Positions 1 to 7,429 of a stretch of 10,382 nt of DNA are shown here, in pieces; the stretch's first letter is position 1; every line of letters begins with the position of its first letter. Location: positions 1-10,382 of the forward strand of contig PWNM01000114.1 in NCBI GenBank assembly GCA_003557825.1, written 5' to 3'. The notes beneath the pieces are model-generated. The model had not been told where the DNA came from. It saw only the letters and a program-made list of their open reading frames with translations, and did not search any database. The position numbers and the translations under genes were made by a program. The DNA is from Candidatus Hydrogenedentota bacterium. GTDB lineage: Bacteria > Hydrogenedentota > Hydrogenedentia > Hydrogenedentales > SLHB01.

Positions 1-2
1 AC

Positions 3-2153
3 ATGGCAGCCCGGGATGGGGCCTTGCCCGACCGCGTCGTGGTCCCGTTACCGGAAACGCCGCCCCCACCTGCGGTCATGGCCCTAGTGATTACCACTTT
101 TGCGGTATCCGGTTTTTGCGGGTTGGCCATCGAAGTGCTATGGACCCGGCTGTTGACCATCATATTCACCGGTACGACCTACGCCTACACGACCATGTTG
201 ACGGCGCTGCTTTGCGGTATCGCCGTAGGCAGTGCCGTGGGATCCTTAATATCTGACCGTACCCGGCGGCATGTGCTGTTCTTTGGCCTGACCGAAGCCC
301 TGGCAGGCGTTGCTTGTATCGCCACCGTGTTGGCCTTCGCCCGGGTGCCTGACCTGTACGGCCACTTGAGTCGCGAGGCCGGTCTTCGCTGGGACGGACT
401 CCTCCGAGCCAAGTTCATCGTCTCCTTTTTTGTGGTCCTCGCGCCGACCTTTTTCTTTGGCATGGATTTCCCCTTTGCCGTGAAAGCGGCTGCCGGGTTC
501 CAACAGCGGTTTGGTCGGGATGTCGGGGTTCTCTATGGCGCAAACACCATCGGAGGCGTACTAGGAGCCATTGCCGGAGGCTTTTTGATAATTCCCCTGT
601 TGGGCGCTCATTTGGGTATGATCGCCATTGGGCTATCCCTTGCGATCCTCGGCATTATCACCGCCTATGCCGGTTCGAAAGGGTCCAACGTCGCCATTGC
701 CTGCGTTACGGCCGTCCTTCTTGTCGGCGCCGGTACGACCTGGGCGGCTACCCAAGGCAATGTCGGCCTGGCGCTGACCTTGGCCCGCATGCCCGAAGAT
801 AACATCCTGGTCCATTTCGATGAGGGTGTGGAAGGTACCGTGGCCGTATCCGATGAAATAGACGATTCGCCCCACAGCGATCGAGTCCTTTGGATCAACG
901 GCGTCCAGGCCACGGCGTCTATCGAGCGCGGCGTCAAGATGAACCGGTTCCAGGGGGTGTTGCCCCTGTTGTTCGACCGGGATTTGGATGATGCGTTGCT
1001 CATGTGTTTCGGCTCGGGCATCACATGCGGCACCCTGGCCCTATACGATTTCGACCGGATCGACGCGGTCGAGATCTCGCCCGAAGTTTACAAGGCGGCC
1101 CGTTTATTCCACGAAGACAACCTCGGCGTGATGGATGCCCCCAATGTCGACTTCATTGTGGATGACGGCCGCAACTTCCTCCTCACCACCCGAAATACCT
1201 ATGACCTCATCACGTTCGAGCCTATGCCCTTGGCCCTGGCCGGGGTCTCCACGTTTTATACGCAGGAATACTACGAACTCTGTCGGCGAAGGCTAAATCC
1301 AGGAGGCATTGTGTCGCAATGGGTACCCCTGCATAGTCTGAATCCCGAAGTGGTACGATCCTTGGTCTACACGTTTACCACCGTTTTCCCTTACTATACC
1401 GCCTGGTTTGTCAACGCCGACCTGTTCCTAATCGGCTCCGAGGAACCCTTGGAGATCGATTATCAGCGGGCCGCGGAACGTATCAACCAGCCCCACATCC
1501 AGGACGCATTAGTCGATGTGGGCCTCGATGACATGCCCGAATTGCTAACGTCGTTCCTCCTGGATCAGGAGAACGTGGATGCATTCGCGGCGGGCGGGCG
1601 GATTATGGTGGATGACCGTCCATGGGCCGAGTTTGAAGCGCCGAAGCTGATCTACGAGCGGCGCGTGCCCGATAGCCTGCGTATCCTGCGGCAACTCCAT
1701 CAGAGTCCGTTGCCCTTGGTCCGGTTTGAGGATATGACAGCAGGCGAACGGGATGCCGCTGTGGTGGCTGTGGAAAGGCGTTTTGCCGCCAAGCGACGCA
1801 ATCTCGAAGCGCTTACCGCCTATTACACCGGGGCCTTTGGCACCGAAGCTGAAGAGGGGTTCATCGATGCGTTGCGTATCGATCCCGGCGACCGGTCCGC
1901 CTTGTATTATCTGCGCGAAATCGTCCGAGTCCGCATGGAACAATATCTCGGATGGCAGGATTACGAGAAGGCCCAGGAGCTTCTGCGCAATGCCGCGGCC
2001 GTGGCTCCCGATGAACCGTTCTTTCAACTAAAGCTGGGTGATCTCCGCTATGAGCAGGAGCGCTTTGGCGCGGCGCGGGAACACTATGAGCAGTATGTCG
2101 CCCTGGGGGGGACCAACCCGCGCGCTCAGGAGCGAATCGATGCCCTCCGGTGA
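3..2153 (+). CDS. Polytopic membrane protein with spermidine-synthase-like domain and C-terminal TPR region
   Basis: Residues about 24-250 hold roughly seven hydrophobic helices matching the N-terminal membrane region of large 'fused' spermidine-synthase-like proteins: the IEVLWTRLL segment at 43-51, the YGANTIGGVLGA segment at 178-189, and GGFLIIPLLG at 192-201. Residues about 265-480 form a SAM/dcSAM-type Rossmann domain: glycine loop GSGITCG (337-343), acidic strand end DAVEISPEV (354-362), VDDGRNFL (386-393), AGVSTFYTQEYYE (413-425) and SQWVPLHSL (438-446). DDRPWAEFEAPK (537-548) is also typical of the family. Residues about 615-716 look like two or three TPR helical pairs. The position where true spermidine synthases have their catalytic Asp pair reads TFEPMP (404-409), so genuine aminopropyl transfer is doubtful and the product is unknown. 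The Met at base 3 is the first visible start. It fits the usual distance to the first helix, but the gene could begin further upstream. The 3' end overlaps the next gene by 14 bases, which suggests co-transcription. Confidence 0.85.
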   Translation: MAARDGALPDRVVVPLPETPPPPAVMALVITTFAVSGFCGLAIEVLWTRLLTIIFTGTTYAYTTMLTALLCGIAVGSAVGSLISDRTRRHVLFFGLTEALAGVACIATVLAFARVPDLYGHLSREAGLRWDGLLRAKFIVSFFVVLAPTFFFGMDFPFAVKAAAGFQQRFGRDVGVLYGANTIGGVLGAIAGGFLIIPLLGAHLGMIAIGLSLAILGIITAYAGSKGSNVAIACVTAVLLVGAGTTWAATQGNVGLALTLARMPEDNILVHFDEGVEGTVAVSDEIDDSPHSDRVLWINGVQATASIERGVKMNRFQGVLPLLFDRDLDDALLMCFGSGITCGTLALYDFDRIDAVEISPEVYKAARLFHEDNLGVMDAPNVDFIVDDGRNFLLTTRNTYDLITFEPMPLALAGVSTFYTQEYYELCRRRLNPGGIVSQWVPLHSLNPEVVRSLVYTFTTVFPYYTAWFVNADLFLIGSEEPLEIDYQRAAERINQPHIQDALVDVGLDDMPELLTSFLLDQENVDAFAAGGRIMVDDRPWAEFEAPKLIYERRVPDSLRILRQLHQSPLPLVRFEDMTAGERDAAVVAVERRFAAKRRNLEALTAYYTGAFGTEAEEGFIDALRIDPGDRSALYYLREIVRVRMEQYLGWQDYEKAQELLRNAAAVAPDEPFFQLKLGDLRYEQERFGAAREHYEQYVALGGTNPRAQERIDALR
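2128..2132 (+). promoter_or_regulatory. Ribosome binding site of the SpoU-family methyltransferase gene
   Basis: AGGAG lies 7 bases before the ATG at 2140 and inside the coding sequence of the upstream gene. It decides the start: the earlier in-frame Met at 2038 would add 34 residues read out of frame from within the upstream gene, and these show no family similarity. Confidence 0.75.
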
Positions 2154-2769
2154 CCGGGATGCGCCCATTCCGCCCAAGACATGGAGCGGCCGGGTACCGC
2201 TGGGACTGCCCGAGCTCGAGCCCTATTATCGCATCACGCCCGAGGAGCGACGGGAGCCCCATTATCGGCAGGTTCCCGTAGAAGAACTCGAACCGGTTCC
2301 CCGTCAGCCTGTCCACATAATTCTGGACAATATCCGAAGCGCTTTTAATACTGGTTCTATTTTTCGAACGGCGGATGCCGGAGCCGTCGCGCACATCCAT
2401 TGCTGCGGCATGACGGCCTATCCCCCCAATCCAAAGCTGGCCAAAACCGCTTTGGGCGCCATCGATTACGTGCCATGGTCCTATCACGTCGCAACACCCG
2501 ATGCGGTCGCGGCTGTGCAAGCGGCGGGTATTGCGGTGGTCTCTATCGAGGTCACCGAAACGGCGGAACTGCTGCATGCCTTCGAATGGCCCCGACCGAC
2601 GGCCATTGTATTCGGCAACGAAGTCGCCGGCGTCATGCCGGAAGTCATCGAGGCCTCCGACGCTGTGGTGAAAATTCCCATGCGAGGCTATAAAAACACC
2701 ATCAATGTGGCCACGGCTTTCGGCATCGTTCTGTTCGAGGTATTGCGACAGTGGGGAGCCCCGGAATAA
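2140..2769 (+). CDS. SpoU/TrmH-family RNA 2'-O-methyltransferase
   Basis: A 209-residue protein predicted to methylate a ribose 2'-OH in tRNA or rRNA using SAM, through the trefoil-knot SPOUT fold. All three SpoU motifs are present. Motif 1 is NIRSAFNTGSIFRTADA at 64-80, with the conserved Asn and Arg. Motif 2 is IVFGNEVAGVMPE at 156-168, with the Glu and Gly. Motif 3 is IPMRGYKNTINVATAFG at 179-195; the usual Ser-Leu-Asn-Val-Ala reads Thr-Ile-Asn-Val-Ala here. The KTALGAIDYVPW segment (102-113) is shared with short, mostly uncharacterised TrmH-like proteins. About 58 residues rich in Pro and Glu precede the catalytic domain. They are too short for the L30e-like substrate-binding domain of TrmH/RlmB, so the target RNA cannot be assigned. 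The start at 2140 was chosen for its AGGAG site and because the protein then begins just before conserved sequence. The 14-base overlap with the upstream gene suggests translational coupling. Confidence 0.9.
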   Translation: MPSGDRDAPIPPKTWSGRVPLGLPELEPYYRITPEERREPHYRQVPVEELEPVPRQPVHIILDNIRSAFNTGSIFRTADAGAVAHIHCCGMTAYPPNPKLAKTALGAIDYVPWSYHVATPDAVAAVQAAGIAVVSIEVTETAELLHAFEWPRPTAIVFGNEVAGVMPEVIEASDAVVKIPMRGYKNTINVATAFGIVLFEVLRQWGAPE

Positions 2770-2979
2770 GCCCGCATCGTCTATCCCGTCATCCTTTGAT
2801 AATAGCCGTCCGTTGAACGCCATAGCCGGCAACGGGTACAATGGGCGCAACTACGCCAGAGCCGCGAATTTTCGCAAGGTTTCTTTGTAGATGCATATCG
2901 TATCGCCATGAAGCAGGTACCGCAATACGACCAAACTTCCCCTCCTTGATTCGGGTGACGGGCCAACACGAAAGAGAGC
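2770..2979. other. Intergenic region between the SpoU-family gene and the UPF0182 gene
   Basis: A 210-base gap. It contains the candidate promoter at 2813-2842. I see no GC-rich hairpin followed by a T-run that would end the upstream transcript, no recognisable riboswitch core and no convincing small gene. The short frames crossing it have neither a ribosome binding site nor familiar sequence. Confidence 0.6.
2813..2842 (+). promoter_or_regulatory. Candidate sigma-70-type promoter upstream of the UPF0182 gene
   Basis: TTGAAC (2813-2818) and TACAAT (2837-2842) are separated by 18 bases, close to the TTGACA-17-TATAAT consensus (4/6 and 5/6 matches). Transcription would begin near 2849 and leave a leader of about 130 bases before the ATG at 2980. 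The match was found by eye and has not been scored against background. Confidence 0.4.
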
Positions 2980-5700
2980 ATGAACGAACACAGGAATGTC
3001 CGGATTGGCGTCGGTCTGTTGACCGCTGCAGCGTTGTTGATGGCCGGGTGGATTATGACGCGTATTCTGCTTGGTATGTATGTGGATGCCCTATGGTTTG
3101 ATTCGATTGGCTATGTCGATGTGTTCTGGACCATGCTCCGCGAGCGGGTCAGCATCGGTTTGACGGTGTTTATCCTTACGGCAATCGCCCTGTTTGCCAA
3201 CATCAAGATCGCCTATCGCCGTGCGCCTATGACCGAGCGAACCATACTCGGCAATTTCGAAATGCCTCCTGAACAAATGGATCGCCTGGTCCGGAGCGTG
3301 CTATTGGCAGGCTCTTTTTTGGCGGCTGTGCTCATCGGCGCTTCGGCAGCGGGCAATTGGATCGAATTCGTCAATTTCCGCATGGCCATTCCTTTCGGTG
3401 TCACCGAGCCCGTCTTCGATAACGATGTAGCCTTCTATGTGTTCCGACTGCCCGCTATTGCCTATGTGGTAAAGATGGTGTTTGTTATCACCTTGTTGTG
3501 TACTGCCGCTGCCATGGTGATTTATCTCATGCGCGGTCATATTGCCCTCGATGAAAATCGTTACGCCTTGGGCATGCCGGCTTTTCAGCATGTATCGTTA
3601 TTGGGCGGAATTGCTGCGTTATGTGCTGCCATGCGGTTTTGGTGGTCCCGTTATGAATTGTTGGTCTCCCGCCGAGGAACCGTTTTCGGCGCGGGTTATA
3701 CGGATATTCATGCCGCGATTGGAGCCTACAATATCCTGCTTATCATCGCGCTCATCTTTGCCGCCTGGTTGATCATTAACACCTTTGTCCAACGCCGTCC
3801 GGGAAATCTTTATGCCGTCATCGGGTTCTTGATCTGCTGGGGCGTATTCGAAGTGGGGTATCCCTGGGCCGTGCAAAGCTTTGTCGTGCGACCCAACGAA
3901 TGGGAACGAGAGGCCAAGTATATCGAGCGCAACATGGAGTTTACCCGCCGCGCTTTTGGCCTCGAGGATGTCGATGTTCGCGCCTGGACCGGCGATGGGA
4001 TAATTCAGGCAGAAGACCTTGAAGAGTTTGCGGGCACGGCCGAGAATCTCAAGCTTTGGGAATCCTATCCCCTGCGTGATGTGCTGAATCAAAAGCAGCG
4101 CATTCGAACCTATTATGTTTTCCAGGATGTCGATACGGACCGCTATGTGATCGATGGAAAACTCCGGCCGGTCATGATCGGAGTCCGCGAGTTAGCTCCT
4201 GAACAGCTCCCCGAATCAAGTCAGATCTGGACTAACCTACACCTTCAGTATACCCATGGCTATGGTATGAGCTTGAGTTATGGAAATAAGGCCGCCCCTG
4301 GTGGACTTCCGGAGTACCTCGTAAGGAATATCCCCCCCGAACCCCACCCTGAATTCACAGTCGATCAACCCCGAATTTATTTCGGCGAACGCACCTATCT
4401 CTATGCCCTCACCAACACCCGGCTTCCGGAGTTTGACTATCCAGGTGACCCCGATAACTTCTACAACGTATACAGCGGCGAAGACGGTATATTGGTTAGT
4501 GGTATGCTGCGTCGGTTTCTGCTGAGTTGGTATCTTGGCGCAAAGGACATCCTTTTCACCGAGCAGTTCACTGAGGAGTCCCGTATCCATTTGTTCCGTC
4601 ATATCCGCCAGCGCGTGCAAAAGGTGGCGCCATTTTTGTCGCTCGACGAAGATCCCTATCCTGTGTTGCACGACGGGCGGATTGTCTGGATTCTCGACGC
4701 CTACACCATGACCCGGCGGTATCCCTATTCGGAACCCGTGGGCGGAGCCAATTACATCCGGAACTCGGTGAAAGCGACGGTGGATGCGTATGATGGGACC
4801 GTGATCCTTTACCGAATGGACGATGAAGACCCCCTCTTGGAAATTTTTGATCGACTTTTTCCCGATCTGCTCCAACCCATTGATGCCATGCCGGAAAGCC
4901 TACGCGCCCACATTCGCTATCCCCGCGATTTGTTCCGTATTCAAACCGTTGTCTATCGCCGGTATCATGTGACCGATCCGCAAGTCTTTTTCACGGGCGA
5001 GGATGTGTGGACCTTTCCCCGAAGCACGGAGACCGGCGTAGATACTCCAGAGGATCCGCGGTACATTATCATGGAGCTTCCGGGCTCCGATTTTGGACCT
5101 GAGTTCGTTGTTACGCGCTCATTTACAGTGGAAGGTCGAGACAATATGGTTGGCTGGATGGCCGGGGGGAGCGATGGTGACAATTACGGCAAGTTGACCC
5201 TATTGCGTATGCCCAAACGTCGAAATATTCTTGGGCCCAATCAGGCCAAGGGCCGGTTCAACCAGGATCCCGAGGTGTCGTCTTTCCGAACGCTTATCGG
5301 CCAACTTGGTTCGTCGGTCGTGCCCAGCAAGGTGCTCACCATCCCCATTCGCGAGGGCTTGCTGTACCTGCAATCGCTCTATGTGGAAGACCCCAATATC
5401 CGAATTCCCGAGCTGAAGCAGGTCCTGGTAGGGCACGGCGATCGAGTCGCCATGGCCCCGACTATCGGCGAAGCGCTCGAACGGCTATTCGATGACGACA
5501 GGGAGCCCGTCCTCGAAATGGACGCCGATGTCATGCTCGAACAGTTCGATCTTCCCGCAGCCGATATGGGCGAGGCCCGGCGGCTCTACCAAACCGCACA
5601 GGAACAGATGCGCGCCGGGGACTGGCAGGGATTCGGCGAAGCTTTCGAGCGGCTCGGGCAGTTGCTGGGCATCGGCGAGGAAGCGGTAGCCCTCGAATGA
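2980..5700 (+). CDS. UPF0182 family integral membrane protein
   Basis: The 906 residues match the UPF0182 (COG1615, PF03699) family along their full length, and the size is normal for the family. Seven hydrophobic helices lie at about 7-31, 58-78, 106-126, 161-183, 205-222, 249-268 and 277-297. A large soluble region follows from about residue 300 to the end and is probably outside the cytoplasm. Family landmarks include LWFDSIGYVDVFWT (38-51), NDVAFYVFRLP (148-158), GAGYTD (237-242), the PNEWEREAKYIERNMEFTRR stretch from 305, LQYTHGYGMS, IYFGERTYLYALT, PYPVLHDGRIVWILDAYTMT, YIRNSVKATVDAYDG and HIRYPRDLFRIQTV. No biochemical function is established for the family and I see no catalytic motif. 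The start codon has only a weak purine-rich GAGAG close upstream, but it lies directly before the first helix as in relatives. The C-terminal 40-50 residues form a helical tail (YQTAQEQMRAGDWQGFGEAF) typical of the family. Its own promoter is likely. Confidence 0.93.
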   Translation: MNEHRNVRIGVGLLTAAALLMAGWIMTRILLGMYVDALWFDSIGYVDVFWTMLRERVSIGLTVFILTAIALFANIKIAYRRAPMTERTILGNFEMPPEQMDRLVRSVLLAGSFLAAVLIGASAAGNWIEFVNFRMAIPFGVTEPVFDNDVAFYVFRLPAIAYVVKMVFVITLLCTAAAMVIYLMRGHIALDENRYALGMPAFQHVSLLGGIAALCAAMRFWWSRYELLVSRRGTVFGAGYTDIHAAIGAYNILLIIALIFAAWLIINTFVQRRPGNLYAVIGFLICWGVFEVGYPWAVQSFVVRPNEWEREAKYIERNMEFTRRAFGLEDVDVRAWTGDGIIQAEDLEEFAGTAENLKLWESYPLRDVLNQKQRIRTYYVFQDVDTDRYVIDGKLRPVMIGVRELAPEQLPESSQIWTNLHLQYTHGYGMSLSYGNKAAPGGLPEYLVRNIPPEPHPEFTVDQPRIYFGERTYLYALTNTRLPEFDYPGDPDNFYNVYSGEDGILVSGMLRRFLLSWYLGAKDILFTEQFTEESRIHLFRHIRQRVQKVAPFLSLDEDPYPVLHDGRIVWILDAYTMTRRYPYSEPVGGANYIRNSVKATVDAYDGTVILYRMDDEDPLLEIFDRLFPDLLQPIDAMPESLRAHIRYPRDLFRIQTVVYRRYHVTDPQVFFTGEDVWTFPRSTETGVDTPEDPRYIIMELPGSDFGPEFVVTRSFTVEGRDNMVGWMAGGSDGDNYGKLTLLRMPKRRNILGPNQAKGRFNQDPEVSSFRTLIGQLGSSVVPSKVLTIPIREGLLYLQSLYVEDPNIRIPELKQVLVGHGDRVAMAPTIGEALERLFDDDREPVLEMDADVMLEQFDLPAADMGEARRLYQTAQEQMRAGDWQGFGEAFERLGQLLGIGEEAVALE

Positions 5701-5719
5701 CCAACGGGCTTCATTGCCT
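5701..5719. other. Convergent gap between the UPF0182 gene and recJ
   Basis: Only 19 bases separate the TGA of the UPF0182 gene from the TAA of recJ. No inverted repeat with a T-tract is visible here or in the flanking coding ends, so the two transcripts probably overlap at their 3' ends or rely on factor-dependent termination. Confidence 0.6.
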
Positions 5720-7429
5720 TTACGATGCGGGACGAATGTCTTTAAGCTGCAACTGAACAGTGGTTTCTCCGCGCCAGGTGTTCAGTTTCGGCGTAAAAAC
5801 GATGTCCACAAATTCGGCGCCATCCAGCATGGTCAAGTGGTCAGCCATACCGAAGCCAATGGCCGTATGGCATGTGGCTCCGTCCTTGGCATCCCGAAGA
5901 TCCAACCGCAAATGGGCGTCCTTTAAAATGCGACGGGACAAAGGCGGGCTATACGCTCCGAAACAGGCGAACAACGGCGGCGGGTTACCAGCGCCCACGG
6001 GTTCCAATGCATCGAGTATCCGGACCAAGCGATTGTCGACACTGGTCAGCGTTGCTTGCATGTCTATATCAAGCACGGGTCGGACAATCTCTTTGGGCCA
6101 CATTTGGGTGACTTCCTGCTCGAAACGCTCCTGAAAGGCCTCGAAGCTTTCCGCAGCGACGGTCATGCCTGCAGCGGCCTTGTGTCCGCCAAAACGTATC
6201 AGGTGGTCTTTGCAGGCGGCCAGCGCTTGCGCCAGATCCACATGGTCGGTGCTCCGGGCAGAACCACGGCCAACACCGTTTTCGTCGAACCCCACCAATA
6301 CCGTCGGGAGGCGATAGCGGGATTGGACTCGTGACGCCACGATCCCCAATACGCCTGGATGCCACTCGGGACGCCCGAGAACAATGGACTTTCGTTCACC
6401 GTTTCCTGCTTTTTCCAGGGATTTCTCGGCCTGTTTGACCATCTCAGCCTCGATGCGCCGCCGTTCCTTGTTGTCGTCATCGAGTCGCTTGGCCCATGAT
6501 TTGGCCGAATCCATCGAATCGCTAAGCAAAAGCGCGACGCCGGCCTTGCCGTCGCCCATGCGGCCGCCGGCATTGATTCGCGGAGCCAGTTGAAACGCGA
6601 TCTGTTCCGCCGTCAGCTCTGACAGATTCAGTCCGGCCACATGCGCCAATGCAGCGATTCCAGGGCGCGGATCATCACGCATCTGCTTGAGCCCTTGGGC
6701 CACGATAGCACGGTTCTCGTCGGTTAGCGGCATGACGTCGGCCACGGTTCCCAAGGCGGCCAAGTCAAGGTCATTCGGTTCGTCCAGAAGAGCCCACGCG
6801 AGCTTAAACGCCACCACGGCGCCGCATGCATGGGCCATGGGGTGATCCGACGTTTCGAGCATGGGGTTGATCATCACGGTAGGCCTACTCGGCTGGTCGC
6901 CAAGCTGATGATGGTCGGTGACGATGAGATCAATGCCCAGCTCCTGTGCCGCCTCACAGGCTTCCCGTGCCGTCGAACCATTGTCCACTGTGATAATCAG
7001 GCCTATGCCTTCGTCGCGTGCTGCTCTTACCCGATCCGGATGGAGCCCATAGCCTTCCTCAAGACGTTGCGGCAGGTCCCAGCAGCAATCGATGACCCCG
7101 AATCGCTGCAATGCCCGAAACAATATGGCGGTCCCCGCGATGCCATCCGCGTCGTAATCGCCATACACCAATACCTTTGTACCGTCCGAGCGCGTTTTTT
7201 CAACTAGGGCGACCGCCTCACCAACACCTTGCAGGATGCAGGGGGTGCTGATCTGATCGAAGGACGGATTCAGAAAGCTATGAGCATCGGCTACGGAATC
7301 AACGCCTCGCGCCATAAGGATAGGGGCCAAATGCAGGTCGATACCGGCCGCCTTTGCAAAACGCCTGGCAGCAACCGGATTGGGCGAAGGCAAACGCCAG
7401 TTATAGGTGTTTCCCTCGATGATGCTCAC
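5720..7429 (-). CDS. recJ: Single-stranded-DNA-specific exonuclease RecJ
   Basis: The 569-residue protein is a DHH-superfamily 5'-to-3' single-strand DNA exonuclease acting in recombination and mismatch or base-excision repair. The metal-binding motifs are intact: YGDYDADG (89-96), ITVDNGS (146-152), VTDHHQ (170-175) and GTVADVMPLTDENR (227-240). APRINAGGRMGDG (282-294) and WHPGVLGIVASR (356-367) follow, and then the DHHA1 domain with GRGSARS (387-393) and RFGGHKAAAGMTV (412-424). The C-terminal OB-type region is marked by EPVGAGNPPPLF (476-487) and VQLQLKDIRP (558-567). The length is typical of RecJ. The start is GTG, preceded by GGAGGG, and overlaps the cmk stop codon in the sequence GTGA, so the two genes should be translationally coupled. 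It is the last gene of the minus-strand block, and its stop lies 19 bases from the stop of the convergent UPF0182 gene. Confidence 0.96.
   Translation of the reverse strand: MSIIEGNTYNWRLPSPNPVAARRFAKAAGIDLHLAPILMARGVDSVADAHSFLNPSFDQISTPCILQGVGEAVALVEKTRSDGTKVLVYGDYDADGIAGTAILFRALQRFGVIDCCWDLPQRLEEGYGLHPDRVRAARDEGIGLIITVDNGSTAREACEAAQELGIDLIVTDHHQLGDQPSRPTVMINPMLETSDHPMAHACGAVVAFKLAWALLDEPNDLDLAALGTVADVMPLTDENRAIVAQGLKQMRDDPRPGIAALAHVAGLNLSELTAEQIAFQLAPRINAGGRMGDGKAGVALLLSDSMDSAKSWAKRLDDDNKERRRIEAEMVKQAEKSLEKAGNGERKSIVLGRPEWHPGVLGIVASRVQSRYRLPTVLVGFDENGVGRGSARSTDHVDLAQALAACKDHLIRFGGHKAAAGMTVAAESFEAFQERFEQEVTQMWPKEIVRPVLDIDMQATLTSVDNRLVRILDALEPVGAGNPPPLFACFGAYSPPLSRRILKDAHLRLDLRDAKDGATCHTAIGFGMADHLTMLDGAEFVDIVFTPKLNTWRGETTVQLQLKDIRPAS

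Noticed and set aside
1861..2850. A 329-codon open frame on the - strand across the SpoU-family gene
   Set aside because: It opposes a gene with all three SpoU motifs and the end of the TPR region. The product is rich in Arg, Gly and His with no recognisable domain, as expected of an antisense shadow.
2781..2981. A short - strand frame across the 210-base intergenic gap
   Set aside because: 66 codons, no ribosome binding site, no familiar motif, and it overlaps the candidate promoter region and the start of the UPF0182 gene.
4237..4875. A 212-codon open frame on the - strand inside the UPF0182 gene
   Set aside because: It lies opposite the most conserved part of UPF0182 and has no family motif of its own.
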